The notes: generated by a model from the sequence alone, not told the origin. 63,262 nucleotides of DNA from Paenibacillus sp. (GCA_017512705.1 JAFWEX010000073.1:1-63262); one strand, 5' to 3'. Positions 25,396-35,461 are shown, counted from the first letter of the stretch. Numbers and translations are program-made.

Positions 25396-27090
25396 ATGAA
25401 ATTTAGTGAATATACGTATACACGTCCCGATCTGGAACACATTAAAACCTCTTTCGGTGAACTACTGAAGGGGTTCGAGGCAGCGGCTACTGTAGAAGAG
25501 CAAAGTGATTTCATGGACAAGATCAATGCCCTGCGTAGTGATTTCGAAACACAGGCCCAGCTGGTCTATATTCGTCACTCTATTGATACCAATGATGAGT
25601 TTTACAAGGCAGAAAATGAGTTTCTGGATGAGAGTCAGCCGGTGGTTCAGGAGTATATTACCGATTATTACCGTGCCCTCGTGAATTCGAAGTTCCGTGC
25701 TGAACTGGAGCAAAAATGGGGAACTCAATTATTCCAGCTTGCGGAGCAGGCTTTGAAAACATTCAGCCCGGAGATCATTGAAGATCTCCAGAAGGAGAAT
25801 AAACTCTCCACGGAATACAATCAGCTGATTGCTTCAGCTAAAATTCCGTTCGAAGGGGAAGAGCGCACATTGCCACAGCTTCATCCATTTGAACTGTCTA
25901 CCGATCGCTCTATGCGGGAACGTGCTTCTGAAGCTCGCTACACGTTCATGGCAGAGAATGAAGCGGAGTTCGACCGTATTTACGATGAACTGGTGAAGGT
26001 ACGTGCACAGATCGCGAAGAAGCTGGGATATCCTAGCTATGTGGAACTTGGTTATGACCGTATGAATCGTACGGATTATAATGCGGAGATGGTGGCGAAT
26101 TTCCGTGCGCAAGTACGTGATTACATTGTACCTGTTGCGACCAAGCTTAGAGAGCGTCAGCGCAGCCGGATTGGTGTTGATACACTCTATTTTTATGATC
26201 AGGGCTTTAGCTTCAAGACAGGCAATCCAACACCAAAAGGTGATCCAGACTGGATCGTAGAGAATGGTAAACGGATGTATGCGGAGCTTTCTCCGGAAAC
26301 AGACGAGTTCTTCCAGATGATGACGGAGAATGAATTAATGGATCTGGTTAGTAAAAAAGGTAAACAGGGCGGCGGATATTGTACGTTCCTGAACGATTAC
26401 AAAGTGCCGTTTATTTTCTCCAACTTCAACGGTACGTCGGGTGACATCGATGTGTTGACGCATGAAGCAGGACATGCGTTCCAGGTTTATGAGAGTCGTA
26501 ACTTTGCGGTGCCGGAATATAACTGGCCGACTTTTGAATCCGCAGAAATTCATTCGATGAGTATGGAATTCTTCACTTGGCCGTGGATGGAGCTGTTCTT
26601 CAAAGAAGATACGGATAAGTACAAGTTCGATCATCTGTCCTCAGCGTTGTTGTTTATTCCATATGGGGTGGCTGTAGATGAGTTCCAGCATTTTGTTTAT
26701 GCGAACCCGGAGGCGACACCGACAGAACGCAAACAGGCTTGGCGCAACATAGAGAAAATCTATCTGCCGCATATCAACTACAAAGATAACGCGTACTTGG
26801 AGCAAGGGGGATTCTGGCATAAACAAGGTCATATCTTCTCTTCACCATTCTATTACATCGACTATACGCTGGCTCAAATCTGTGCCTTCCAGTTCTGGAA
26901 ACGCAGTAATGAAGATATGAAGTCGGCATGGGCTGATTATTTGACACTTTGCAGAGCTGGTGGCAGCTTGTCCTTCACGGGATTGGTCGAACTTGCAGGA
27001 TTGAAGTCACCATTCGAAGACGGCTGTGTATCCTCCGTCATTGGTGAGATTGAAGCATGGCTTGATCGTGTAGACGATAAGGCATTGTAA
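25396..27090 (+). CDS. M3-family oligoendopeptidase
   Basis: 564-aa cytoplasmic zinc peptidase that cleaves short peptides. The zinc motif is HEAGH (His356 to His360) in LTHEAGHAFQVYES, with the third ligand expected in ESAEIHSMSMEF. The length and the RSDFETQAQLVYIRHSIDT region match the M3B oligopeptidases of Bacilli rather than classic PepF (about 600 aa). ATG follows AGGAAAGGGTGTACATAA. It is monocistronic with a terminator at 27108-27150. Confidence 0.93.
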   Translation: MKFSEYTYTRPDLEHIKTSFGELLKGFEAAATVEEQSDFMDKINALRSDFETQAQLVYIRHSIDTNDEFYKAENEFLDESQPVVQEYITDYYRALVNSKFRAELEQKWGTQLFQLAEQALKTFSPEIIEDLQKENKLSTEYNQLIASAKIPFEGEERTLPQLHPFELSTDRSMRERASEARYTFMAENEAEFDRIYDELVKVRAQIAKKLGYPSYVELGYDRMNRTDYNAEMVANFRAQVRDYIVPVATKLRERQRSRIGVDTLYFYDQGFSFKTGNPTPKGDPDWIVENGKRMYAELSPETDEFFQMMTENELMDLVSKKGKQGGGYCTFLNDYKVPFIFSNFNGTSGDIDVLTHEAGHAFQVYESRNFAVPEYNWPTFESAEIHSMSMEFFTWPWMELFFKEDTDKYKFDHLSSALLFIPYGVAVDEFQHFVYANPEATPTERKQAWRNIEKIYLPHINYKDNAYLEQGGFWHKQGHIFSSPFYYIDYTLAQICAFQFWKRSNEDMKSAWADYLTLCRAGGSLSFTGLVELAGLKSPFEDGCVSSVIGEIEAWLDRVDDKAL

Positions 27091-27107
27091 AAAGTATTGT
27101 CATTAAC

Positions 27108-27150
27108 AAAGACGACTTAGACCCTTTCGGGTATCTAGGTCGTCTTTTTT
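27108..27150 (+). terminator. terminator of the M3 peptidase gene
   Basis: AAGACGACTTAGA pairs with TCTAGGTCGTCTT around an inner CCC/GGG pair, followed by at least six T. Confidence 0.88.
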
Positions 27151-27336
27151 GGAGTGGAGAAGTACTAGAACACGTAGCCTTAGTAAGCTTATTAGAAAAT
27201 GAAAAATGAGAATCGTTTACACGGTACATAGGTGAATGCAACATTTAATGAGTAATTGTGATTTATTTCACTATAGCTGGAAACGGATTCAGTTACAATA
27301 AAAATAGTAAATGATGGTTACAGGAGGCTGGTTCAG

Positions 27337-28488
27337 ATGGCAACGCATGCATATTATGTCCCACCCGTGAATTTAATGGGTATAGGGTGTTTGCAGGATG
27401 CAGCTCCAATGATTAGACAGATGGGTATACGTAAAGCACTGGTCGTTACAGATCAGGCACTGGTTACGTCTGGTGTCGCTGAACGTGTATTGTCTACGCT
27501 GCGAAAAGCAGGGGTAGACTATGTCGTATATGATGAGGTACAGCCCAATCCAACATGTCAGCAAGTACATGAAGGATTACAAGAATTCCAGAACCATGGC
27601 TGTGACGCCATTATATCGATAGGGGGAGGTTCACCACAGGATGCCGCAAAAGCGATTGGGATCGTTGCTGCGAATGGTGGACACATCCGTGAATATGAAG
27701 GATTGCATCAATCGAAGACCAAATCGGTCCCGCTTGTAGCTGTAAATACCACAGCTGGCACATCAAGCGAGGTGACAATGAACTATGTCATAACAGATGA
27801 GGAGCGAAAAGTGAAAATGGTAATGGTAGATCGAAACTGTATCGTGAATCTGTCGGTAAATGACCCCGAGCTCATGCTGAGTAAACCTGCGAGCCTGACT
27901 GCAGCTACAGGTATGGATGCCTTAACCCATGCCGTTGAAGCGATGGTTACACCTGGTGGTTTTACGGTGACCAGTGCGACGGCGGCAGCGGCCGTCAAAT
28001 TGATCTTTGAATATTTGCCGCGCGCGGTGAAGGACGGAACAGATCTGGAAGCCAGGGAATATATGACCTATGCATGTTTCCTGGGAGGTATTGCGTTTAA
28101 TAATGCAGGTCTCGGATATGTTCATGCCATGGCACATCAACTCGGCGGGGTGTATGACTTGCCACATGGCGTGTGCAATGCGATGCTGCTGCCTTATGTC
28201 GAAGAGATGAATGCGAAGCATGTGCCGGACAAATTCCGTCATATCGCCAAGGCCATTGGTATGGATGTGAAGGAGCGCACGGACGAGGAATGTGCGGAAT
28301 ATGTGATAACTTCGATTCGTAATCTGGCCAGAGAAGTAGGCATACCTGAAAAGCTGTCCCAACTGGGCGTACAGAACCCGGATGTGGAACTGCTTGCAAG
28401 CAATGCGATGAAAGATGCGTGTGCACCAAGTAATCCGTATCAACCATCCAAGGATGAGGTCATGGATCTTTTTCGGAAAATTATTTAA
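27337..28488 (+). CDS. iron-containing alcohol dehydrogenase
   Basis: 383-aa group III (Fe-dependent) NAD(P) alcohol dehydrogenase. The cofactor loop is GGGSPQDAAKAIG, and TTAGTSSEVT follows. Metal ligands are Asp194 and His198 in DALTHAVEA, then His residues in HAMAHQLGGVYDLPHGVCNA. The family reduces aldehydes or oxidises short alcohols and diols. ATG follows ACAGGAGGCTGGTTCAG. It is monocistronic, between a peptidase and the glycogen cluster, with no partner gene that would specify the substrate. Confidence 0.95.
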   Translation: MATHAYYVPPVNLMGIGCLQDAAPMIRQMGIRKALVVTDQALVTSGVAERVLSTLRKAGVDYVVYDEVQPNPTCQQVHEGLQEFQNHGCDAIISIGGGSPQDAAKAIGIVAANGGHIREYEGLHQSKTKSVPLVAVNTTAGTSSEVTMNYVITDEERKVKMVMVDRNCIVNLSVNDPELMLSKPASLTAATGMDALTHAVEAMVTPGGFTVTSATAAAAVKLIFEYLPRAVKDGTDLEAREYMTYACFLGGIAFNNAGLGYVHAMAHQLGGVYDLPHGVCNAMLLPYVEEMNAKHVPDKFRHIAKAIGMDVKERTDEECAEYVITSIRNLAREVGIPEKLSQLGVQNPDVELLASNAMKDACAPSNPYQPSKDEVMDLFRKII

Positions 28489-28528
28489 GCTGAAATATAC
28501 TACAGAGATCGTATGAATGTTTCCATTA

Positions 28529-28565
28529 AAGTCTCCAGAAGCTCCAAGACTGGCGGCTTTTTTTG
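28529..28565 (+). terminator. possible terminator of the iron alcohol dehydrogenase gene
   Basis: A short AGTCT/AGACT pairing before GGCGGC and a run of seven T. The stem is weak; only the T run is strong. Confidence 0.4.
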
Positions 28566-29106
28566 ATGGATATAAACGAAATAAAAACATCGGTTGATTT
28601 TCCATATTATTACCAAAAGGATTTTAATTCCACTTTATCGAATACATTAAAATAACAGCGGCAGTTGCAGGTGCATTCACTAGTCTAACGATGGATGCTC
28701 TAAATTTTTTACAAAGTCGCGGTTATCGCAAGATTCCCCGAACGAATTCCTGTTTAATGGGTACTAGATGTTTTTTTAGCCCATCTGTTCGATCGTCTTC
28801 AATCCAAGTAAAGTCATATCTACAAACCAACACGCTCTAAACCATCTGCACTCATCAACATACCGTCAACATTACCCGCACATCAAAAGAACCAAAGCAC
28901 TTCGACATAAGCATGTTCCAAGTTTTGATCAACAGCAACATTCAGTTATTGCAACGCCAAGACGTCCAGTTACATCTGAATGATGTCTTGTTTCGTTACA
29001 CATCTGTACAGCATGCTCCTAATCAAGACAGCCTTGTGTTCACAACAACATATCGATTATGGGCTCTGAAATGAATTCAGAAGGAATGCACGTGGAGGAG
29101 GCTGTA
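28566..29106 (+). other. long gene-free leader of glgC with strong C-over-G skew
   Basis: No open frame with a ribosome binding site was found here. In 28801-28920 I count 11 G and 38 C, so a forward transcript would be G-poor and little folded. No convincing promoter hexamers were identified; the promoter must lie somewhere in this stretch. Confidence 0.6.
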
Positions 29107-30273
29107 ATGATGGCAAAAAAAGAGGTTGTCGCGATGTTGCTCGCCGGAGGGCAGGGCAAAAGGTTGAAAGGGTTGACGAAATCACTGGCAAAACCTGCAG
29201 TTTATTTTGGGGGAACCTATCGTATTATTGATTTTCCACTAAGTAATTGTTCCAATTCAGGCATCGACACAGTCGGTGTTTTGACGCAGTATGAACCGCT
29301 TGTTCTGCATTCGTACATCGGTATTGGAAGTGATTGGGATCTGGACCGAAAAAATGGTGGGGTCTATGTGCTTCCTCCACATGAACGGGAAGGCGGCAGT
29401 AACTGGTACCGTGGCACAGCGGATGCGATCTACCGTAACCTGAATTTCATAGAACAATTTGATCCCGAACATGTGCTGATTCTATCCGGTGATCATATTT
29501 ATAAGATGGACTATAATCAGATGCTTCAGTATCACAAAGAAAAAAATGCCGACTGCACCATATCCGTGATTGATGTACCGCTAGATGAAGCAAGCCGCTT
29601 TGGTATCCTGAACACACATGAGGATTACAGCATCTATGAATTTGAGGAAAAACCTTCTCAGCCCAAAAGTACACTTGCTTCTATGGGCATCTATCTCTTC
29701 AAATGGGACGTACTGAAACGCTTCCTGATCCAGGATGAACAACTGTCATCCACCTCCTACGATTTTGGTAAGGACATCATTCCTCTGCTGCTCGAACATG
29801 AAAAATCACTATTTGCCTACCCGTTCCAAGGGTACTGGAAAGACGTTGGAACCATTCGCAGCCTGTGGGAATCCAATATGGATCTGCTGGATGAAGAGAC
29901 GCCCCTTAACTTGAATGACCCCAAATGGCGTATTTCCACACGTAACCCTAATCAGCCGGCCCAATATATATCTCCTCTCGCGAAGGTTCGGAACTGCATT
30001 ATTAGTGAGGGTAGCATTGTGCATGGAGAGGTGAATCATTCCGTTCTGTTCTATGGAACCGAGGTGGGTGAAAATAGTGTGGTGATGGATTCTGTCGTAA
30101 TGCCGAGGGCTAGAATTGGTCGTCATGTATCTATTCGCAATGCCATTATTTCGGAAGGTCTGGTGATCCCGGATGGTGTTCGAATCGCACCTGCACCGGG
30201 GGATGAGAGCGATATTTTGCTCGTAGATCAGGACGAACTGGAACGCCAGTTGCAACAGGGGATAACCAATTAA
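29107..30273 (+). CDS. glgC: glucose-1-phosphate adenylyltransferase, catalytic subunit
   Basis: 388-aa enzyme making ADP-glucose, the committed step of glycogen synthesis. The nucleotide-binding loop is [46 protein letters not shown] and [11 protein letters not shown] follow, and the C-terminal part is a left-handed beta helix. ATG 29107 follows GGAGGAGGCTGTA; the earlier ATG at 29059 would bury that site. It is followed after 55 bases by glgD, forming the heteromeric GlgCD enzyme of Bacilli. glgA and glgB are not present in the window. Confidence 0.97.
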   Translation: MMAKKEVVAMLLAGGQGKRLKGLTKSLAKPAVYFGGTYRIIDFPLSNCSNSGIDTVGVLTQYEPLVLHSYIGIGSDWDLDRKNGGVYVLPPHEREGGSNWYRGTADAIYRNLNFIEQFDPEHVLILSGDHIYKMDYNQMLQYHKEKNADCTISVIDVPLDEASRFGILNTHEDYSIYEFEEKPSQPKSTLASMGIYLFKWDVLKRFLIQDEQLSSTSYDFGKDIIPLLLEHEKSLFAYPFQGYWKDVGTIRSLWESNMDLLDEETPLNLNDPKWRISTRNPNQPAQYISPLAKVRNCIISEGSIVHGEVNHSVLFYGTEVGENSVVMDSVVMPRARIGRHVSIRNAIISEGLVIPDGVRIAPAPGDESDILLVDQDELERQLQQGITN

Positions 30274-30328
30274 TTCAGTGGTGTCATTGTATGGGTTCAC
30301 AATATGGTCGAATAGGACGGTGCGCGCG

Positions 30329-31432
30329 ATGAAATCATTAATTGGAGTAATTAACCTTGACCATGAACTTGAGGAATTGAAGGAGCTGACGTACTTTCGC
30401 TGCGGCGCGGCGGTGCCTTATGCAGGACGTTATCGTCTGATTGATTTTGTTCTCTCCAATATGATGAATGCGGGGATTGAAAGCATTGGTGTATTTGTAC
30501 GGCGCAAATACCGTTCGCTAATGGATCATCTGGGTGACGGGAAACCGTGGGACCTGGATCGAAGACATGGCGGCATGTTTATTCTTCCTCCAGATTGGAA
30601 TGATCCAACGGATACTTCCCAGGGCGACTTACAGCATTTTCACAATAACCTGGATTTCTTCCATAGAGGCGCTGGACAATACATCGTGCATGCAGGCAGC
30701 CGCCATGTGACCAAAGCCGATCTTCAAGATGTTTATCGTCACCATATTCGTACAGGGGCGGATGTAACCCTCGTATGCAAAAGAGTGGATCAGTTACTGC
30801 CTGAGCACGATAGTTGCATCAAAGTCGATCATGACGAAGAGGGCAATGTCGTGGACATTCACCAATGTGCTGACCACACGAATATATATACGGAGATTTT
30901 CATGATGGAAAAAGAACTGTTCCTCAAACAGGTGCAGCGCTGTATCGAATATGGTGAAACTCATTTCTTCCGTGACGCCATTATGAAAAATCCGAGCAAA
31001 TTAAAGATTATGGCTTATGCGTATGAAGGGTATCATGCCGTGATCAACTCTATTGACAGCTACTACCGGAACAGCATGGATCTGCTGAATTCAAAACAGT
31101 ATGAGGAGCTGTTCAAAGAAGATCCTGTGCAGACCAAGATCAAATACGAAGCACCCGCCAAATACCTGGAGTCTGCTGATGTCAAACACTCTTTGCTAGC
31201 CAATGGCTGCATTGTAGCCGGCGAAGTTCAGGATAGCATCCTGTTTCGGGGCGTGCATGTTGCGAAGGGTGCGAAGATTAAGGGTTCGATCATTATGCAG
31301 AAGTGTTACATTGGCGAAGGCACTGTACTAGAGAACGTCATTTTGGATAAAGATGTGAAGCTAACCGGTGGACAGACGTTAATTGGTGCTCCATCGAATC
31401 CGTATATTTTGGCAAAGAGTACGATTATTTAA
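30329..31432 (+). CDS. glgD: glucose-1-phosphate adenylyltransferase regulatory-type subunit
   Basis: 367-aa GlgC paralog. It keeps the fold (PYAGRYRLIDFVLSNMMNAG, PWDLDRRHGGMFILPP and the C-terminal beta helix with GSIIMQKCYIG) but lacks the GGxGxRL nucleotide loop at its N-terminus (MKSLIGVINLDHELEELK). In Bacillus, GlgD raises the activity of GlgC and has little activity itself. ATG 30329 follows AGGACGGTGCGCGCG. It is cotranscribed with glgC, and the next gene is glgP after a 360-base gap containing a large palindrome. Confidence 0.95.
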   Translation: MKSLIGVINLDHELEELKELTYFRCGAAVPYAGRYRLIDFVLSNMMNAGIESIGVFVRRKYRSLMDHLGDGKPWDLDRRHGGMFILPPDWNDPTDTSQGDLQHFHNNLDFFHRGAGQYIVHAGSRHVTKADLQDVYRHHIRTGADVTLVCKRVDQLLPEHDSCIKVDHDEEGNVVDIHQCADHTNIYTEIFMMEKELFLKQVQRCIEYGETHFFRDAIMKNPSKLKIMAYAYEGYHAVINSIDSYYRNSMDLLNSKQYEELFKEDPVQTKIKYEAPAKYLESADVKHSLLANGCIVAGEVQDSILFRGVHVAKGAKIKGSIIMQKCYIGEGTVLENVILDKDVKLTGGQTLIGAPSNPYILAKSTII

Positions 31433-31473
31433 AATAAAGATTATCTGATATCTTCTAAGACTATATAAAAATA

Positions 31474-31775
31474 AAATCCTGCGGTTTTGTTTTCAGGTTC
31501 TTGTCTTTGGGAACGCATGAAGGGCCACCGTCTAAGTTGCTATGTTGATGGAAACGCAGTGAAGGGTACGAAATCAATTCTGAAGAAGCGAAGCGTTCGC
31601 CTTTGTCTCACCATTTCAACCTTGCAAAAGGTGAATCCAGAAATGGAAGAGACAACAGCGATCGAAAGAATGATTCGTAACCGTAACGGGTGTTCAGCTC
31701 CAACGTTCAGCTTTAGATCGGTATAGCCTCATGCCTTACAGATAGGTAAAGAACCGCCCTAAACCCGCAGGATTT
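31474..31775. repeat. 302-nt imperfect palindrome / structured element between glgD and glgP
   Basis: The two halves are reverse complements along their whole length with mismatches. The outer pair is AAATCCTGCGG (31474-31484) and CCGCAGGATTT (31765-31775). Inner pairs include ACGAA (31568-31572) with TTCGT (31674-31678), TTGTCTC (31603-31609) with GAGACAA (31649-31655), CCATTTC (31611-31617) with GAAATGG (31640-31646), and ACCTT (31619-31623) with AAGGT (31628-31632) around a GCAA loop. It could be a palindromic mobile element (MITE-like) or a leader RNA of glgP. It has no target-site duplication that I can see. Confidence 0.75.
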
Positions 31776-31793
31776 CACCGGGAGGACCTACTT

Positions 31794-34226
31794 TTGTTTG
31801 ACAACAAAGAAACGTTCAAATCGATCTTTCAACGGAATCTCGTAAGCAAACTGGGCAAACCAATTGAAGAAGTTACGCAGGAAGACGTGTACCACGTGCT
31901 TGGCAGCATGATCCGAGAATATGCGGGTCAGGACTGGGCAGCCTCGAATCAAGGATTCAAGCAGCGCCAAGACAAACAGGTGTATTACTTCTCACTGGAG
32001 TTTTTGATTGGACGTCTGCTCGGTAACAATTTGCTAAACGTGAATGAACTGGAGCTGGTTCGTGATAGCTTGGCGGAGCTTGGATTTTCGCTAGAGTGTA
32101 TTGAGGAACAGGAGCCCGACGCAGGTCTGGGCAATGGAGGACTGGGAAGGTTGGCTGCTTGTTTTCTAGACTCACTAGCCTCGCTGGGGTATGCAGGACA
32201 TGGTTGTGGCATTCGTTACAAATATGGTTTGTTTGAGCAAAAAATTATCCATGGAAACCAGGTAGAACTGCCGGATAATTGGCTGGATAAGGGCAATGAG
32301 TGGGAAGTCCGCCGCCCGGATAAAAAAGTAGAGGTTCAATTCTGGGGCCGGGTCGAGGCCTATGAGCAGGATGGGCATTATCATTTCGTGACGAAGGATG
32401 CTGAATCAGTTATCGCTGTGCCGTATGACGTACCTGTTATCGGTTATGGTCAGCCCCATGTCAATACGTTAAGACTGTGGAGTGCAGAGCCGAAACGCGA
32501 AACATCCATGGGTACTCCTTCGAACTATTACGGATATCTGGATTACAGTCGTTCTGTGGAATCGATCTCGGAATTCCTATATCCGGATGATTCCCAATAC
32601 GAAGGCAAGCTGCTCCGCTTGAAACAGCAATACTTTATGTGCTCGGCCGGTGTACAAAGTGCCTTGCGTACATTCCACAAGCTGGGCCTGCCTTATGATC
32701 GTCTGCCGGACAAAGTAGCTTTTCATATCAATGACACCCATCCAACGTTGGTTATTCCCGAACTGATGCGAATTCTGATAGATGAGAAGGGTTATGGGTG
32801 GGATGAAGCATGGGACATTACAACACGAACGGTCTCGTATACGAATCACACCACATTGAGCGAAGCTTTGGAAAAATGGCCGATATCCATGATCAGCAAG
32901 CTATTGCCACGGATCTATATGATTATTGAAGAGATTAATAAACGCCTCTGCGGTATGCTGCTAGATCGGTATCCAGGGGATACGAAGCGCATTGAGCACA
33001 TGGCCATTGTTGCCGACGATCAGGTTCGCATGGCTCACCTCGCCATCGTAGGCAGTCACAGCGTTAACGGTGTAGCCGCGTTGCATACTGAAATTCTAAA
33101 AGAACGCGAGATGGAGCCATTTTACACGCTGTATCCCGAACGGTTTAACAACAAAACCAATGGCATTACACACCGCCGTTGGTTAATGCATGCGAACCCG
33201 AAGCTGTCGAGTCTCATTACCGAAACCATCGGTAATGGATGGATTACTGAACCGAACAGACTGGAACAGCTTGCAGATTATGCTCATCAATCCTCGTTTC
33301 AAGAGCAATTCCGTGCAATTAAGCGAGATAACAAAAATCGTTTGGCGTCTTACATTCTGGATCATACGGGTACAAAGGTTGACCCCGATTCCGTGTTTGA
33401 TGTACAGGTGAAAAGGCTGCACGGGTACAAGAGACAGCTACTTAACATCTTGCATGTGATGCATCTGTATAACAGGCTGAAAAGTGACTCTTCATTTGAT
33501 ATGGTGCCGCGAACTTTCATCTTTGGAGCCAAGGCCGCGCCGAGTTACTATTTTGCGAAGAAAATTATTAAACTGATTAATACGGTCTCAGATACTGTGA
33601 ACCGCGATACAGCGGTGAATGATCGATTAAAGGTGTTTTTCCTGGAGAACTATTCGGTATCGCTTGCTGAGAAGATTATCCCGGCAGCTGATGTGAGTGA
33701 ACAGATCTCTACTGCGGGAAAAGAAGCATCCGGCACGGGGAATATGAAATTCATGATGAATGGTGCCCTCACTATAGGTACGATGGACGGTGCTAATGTG
33801 GAGATGGCGGAGCAGGTCGGTGAGGAGAATATGTTTATCTTTGGCCTTCGTGCAAACGAAGTGTTGGAGTATTATCGTAACGGCAGTTACAGACCTAATG
33901 AAATCGTAGATCAGGATGAGCGTATCCGTGAAGTGGTGGGGCAGTTAGTACATCCGGGAGCATTTTGTTATCGTGATGGGGAGTTCTGGGATATATATGA
34001 TTCGCTGATCGCTCACGGAGATGAATATTTTGTATTACGGGACTTTGCAGCGTATGCCGATGCTCATGCAGCGATCGATCAAGCGTATCGTGATCCTTCC
34101 GGCTGGACTCGCAAGGCTGTGCTCAACACGGCACATTCTGGCATATTCTCGAGTGACCGCACGATAAGTGAGTATGCAGCCGACATATGGGGGATTCATC
34201 CTGTGTCTGGACATTGGAACGGTTAG
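31794..34226 (+). CDS. glgP: glycogen/alpha-glucan phosphorylase
   Basis: 810-aa GT35 enzyme releasing glucose-1-phosphate from glycogen or maltodextrin. The PLP-binding Lys652 lies in the conserved EASGTGNMKFMMNGALTIG block, followed by TMDGANVEM; FGLGNGGLGRLAACFLDS-like DAGLGNGGLGRLAACF is near residue 110. The start is TTG at 31794, eight bases after GGGAGGA. It follows glgCD, so stored glucan can be made and broken down from the same locus. The gene lies immediately downstream of the 302-nt palindrome, which may influence its expression. Confidence 0.96.
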   Translation: MFDNKETFKSIFQRNLVSKLGKPIEEVTQEDVYHVLGSMIREYAGQDWAASNQGFKQRQDKQVYYFSLEFLIGRLLGNNLLNVNELELVRDSLAELGFSLECIEEQEPDAGLGNGGLGRLAACFLDSLASLGYAGHGCGIRYKYGLFEQKIIHGNQVELPDNWLDKGNEWEVRRPDKKVEVQFWGRVEAYEQDGHYHFVTKDAESVIAVPYDVPVIGYGQPHVNTLRLWSAEPKRETSMGTPSNYYGYLDYSRSVESISEFLYPDDSQYEGKLLRLKQQYFMCSAGVQSALRTFHKLGLPYDRLPDKVAFHINDTHPTLVIPELMRILIDEKGYGWDEAWDITTRTVSYTNHTTLSEALEKWPISMISKLLPRIYMIIEEINKRLCGMLLDRYPGDTKRIEHMAIVADDQVRMAHLAIVGSHSVNGVAALHTEILKEREMEPFYTLYPERFNNKTNGITHRRWLMHANPKLSSLITETIGNGWITEPNRLEQLADYAHQSSFQEQFRAIKRDNKNRLASYILDHTGTKVDPDSVFDVQVKRLHGYKRQLLNILHVMHLYNRLKSDSSFDMVPRTFIFGAKAAPSYYFAKKIIKLINTVSDTVNRDTAVNDRLKVFFLENYSVSLAEKIIPAADVSEQISTAGKEASGTGNMKFMMNGALTIGTMDGANVEMAEQVGEENMFIFGLRANEVLEYYRNGSYRPNEIVDQDERIREVVGQLVHPGAFCYRDGEFWDIYDSLIAHGDEYFVLRDFAAYADAHAAIDQAYRDPSGWTRKAVLNTAHSGIFSSDRTISEYAADIWGIHPVSGHWNG

Positions 34227-34310
34227 CATATAAAAGAAGCAAGTGGAAAAGTAATTCATAGAGATTAATTACGAGATTAACTAACTTATAGATTAACATC
34301 TAATTTATTC

Positions 34311-34385
34311 TCTCTTGTGTGAGGTCTGCGCCTAGCGATCAGCCGAAGTATGCTGCTAGGCTGCGGACAGAAACAAGAGATTTTT
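34311..34385 (+). terminator. long-hairpin terminator after glgP
   Basis: TCTCTTGT (34311-34318) pairs with ACAAGAGA (34373-34380) and GTCTGCGCCTAGC (34324-34336) with GCTAGGCTGCGGAC (34355-34368); five T follow. Confidence 0.85.
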
Positions 34386-34471
34386 ATGTTCTGTTATAAC
34401 GATTCGCATTCAGAATCAAAAAACGCTCATGCATTTCTGTCATACTGATTGAAGGTACATTTAGATGCAAT

Positions 34472-34487
34472 AAAAGTACAAAAGTAC
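34472..34487. repeat. tandem AAAAGTAC pair upstream of the AraC/GyrI gene
   Basis: The 8-mer AAAAGTAC is present twice without a spacer, 33 bases before the start codon. Possible regulator binding site; not proven. Confidence 0.4.
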
Positions 34488-34519
34488 ATATCCCACGTAT
34501 GAACAGGAGAGCGAGTGTC

Positions 34520-35389
34520 ATGGATCATTATGGACGTATTCAGCTTGCCATTGAGCATCTGGAACAGCATCTGAAGGAGCCGTTTAATATCAAGGACGTG
34601 TCTGGGGCGGCAGGTTTTTCAGCTTTTCATTTTCAGCGCTTGTTTCAAGCGATTACAGGTTTTACCGTTCTGGAATACGTACGCAGACGAAGATTAACGG
34701 AGGCGGCGTCTGCTTTGCGTAACACGGCGACGGGGGTGCTTGAGATTGCACTCAATTATGGTTATCAATCGCAGGAAGCGTTTACCCGAGCCTTCGATGC
34801 TCACTTTGGAATCACACCGGCTCGGTTTCGCAAACTGGAGCAAGTACTTCTAGCGGAGAAGGAATGGCAGCAGAGCATTGACTTTAATGAATATCGATCA
34901 CAGCTTGGGACCACATTTCATATGAACCCGCCACGTCTGGTGACGCTGGAGCCAATCCGAATCACGGGTTATGAATATCAGACCCATCTGAATAACGAGC
35001 AGCATTATGCGGAGATTCCCGGATTCTATTATGAATTCGGACGTGAGCAGAAGTTCATGAAGATTCCAGATCGAATACGTCCGGATATGGCGTACGGTGT
35101 TGCGGCTCATTTTCAGGAGGACGGGGCATTCTCATTTATTGTTGGTGAAGAAAGCGCTGGAAGTGGTGATTCTCTGGAGCCGGGGTTTACCAGTCTGGAG
35201 ATTCCTGGGGGGCTATATGCTGAGTTTGTAACGGGAGGCTCCGAGCAGGATGTACGGAGAATGATCTATGGTAGCTGGCTGCCCGCATCCAAATATGAAC
35301 GCCGGGAAGGTCCGGACTTTGAAGTGACTGATGTGTGGAAGTCATCACCTGAGCGGCTGGACATGAAGATCTACATCCCGTTGAAATAA
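34520..35389 (+). CDS. AraC-family regulator with GyrI-like effector domain
   Basis: 289 aa. The first 100 residues carry two helix-turn-helix motifs (NIKDVSGAAGFSAFHFQRLF and EIALNYGYQSQEAFTRAF), the family form with the DNA-binding part first. Residues about 130-289 resemble the GyrI/SOUL-like effector-binding domain (LVTLEPIRITGYEY, then SLEIPGGLYAEFVTGG). Proteins of this architecture include Rob/SoxS-linked regulators and YobU-like proteins that bind hydrophobic ligands. The start follows CAGGAGAGCGAGTGTC; the ATG at 34499 would include this site. Target genes unknown; the GH13 gene downstream is one candidate. Confidence 0.9.
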   Translation: MDHYGRIQLAIEHLEQHLKEPFNIKDVSGAAGFSAFHFQRLFQAITGFTVLEYVRRRRLTEAASALRNTATGVLEIALNYGYQSQEAFTRAFDAHFGITPARFRKLEQVLLAEKEWQQSIDFNEYRSQLGTTFHMNPPRLVTLEPIRITGYEYQTHLNNEQHYAEIPGFYYEFGREQKFMKIPDRIRPDMAYGVAAHFQEDGAFSFIVGEESAGSGDSLEPGFTSLEIPGGLYAEFVTGGSEQDVRRMIYGSWLPASKYERREGPDFEVTDVWKSSPERLDMKIYIPLK

Positions 35390-35409
35390 AAGTTACCACT
35401 CATTCCGAG

Positions 35410-35461
35410 AAAGACTCGAAGCTCGTCGTCGTATGATGCGATGCAGGTTTCGAGTCTTTTT
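35410..35461 (+). terminator. terminator after the AraC/GyrI regulator gene
   Basis: AAAGACTCGAA (35410-35420) pairs with TTCGAGTCTTT (35449-35459) and more T follow. Confidence 0.85.

Noticed and set aside
30329-31432. Second active ADP-glucose pyrophosphorylase
   Set aside because: It lacks the GGxGxRL nucleotide loop, so it is called GlgD, a regulatory-type subunit.
31487-31726. 79-aa forward frame inside the glgD-glgP gap
   Set aside because: It lies wholly in the 302-nt palindrome, has no ribosome binding site and covers both arms of the hairpin, so its codons are a by-product of the symmetry.
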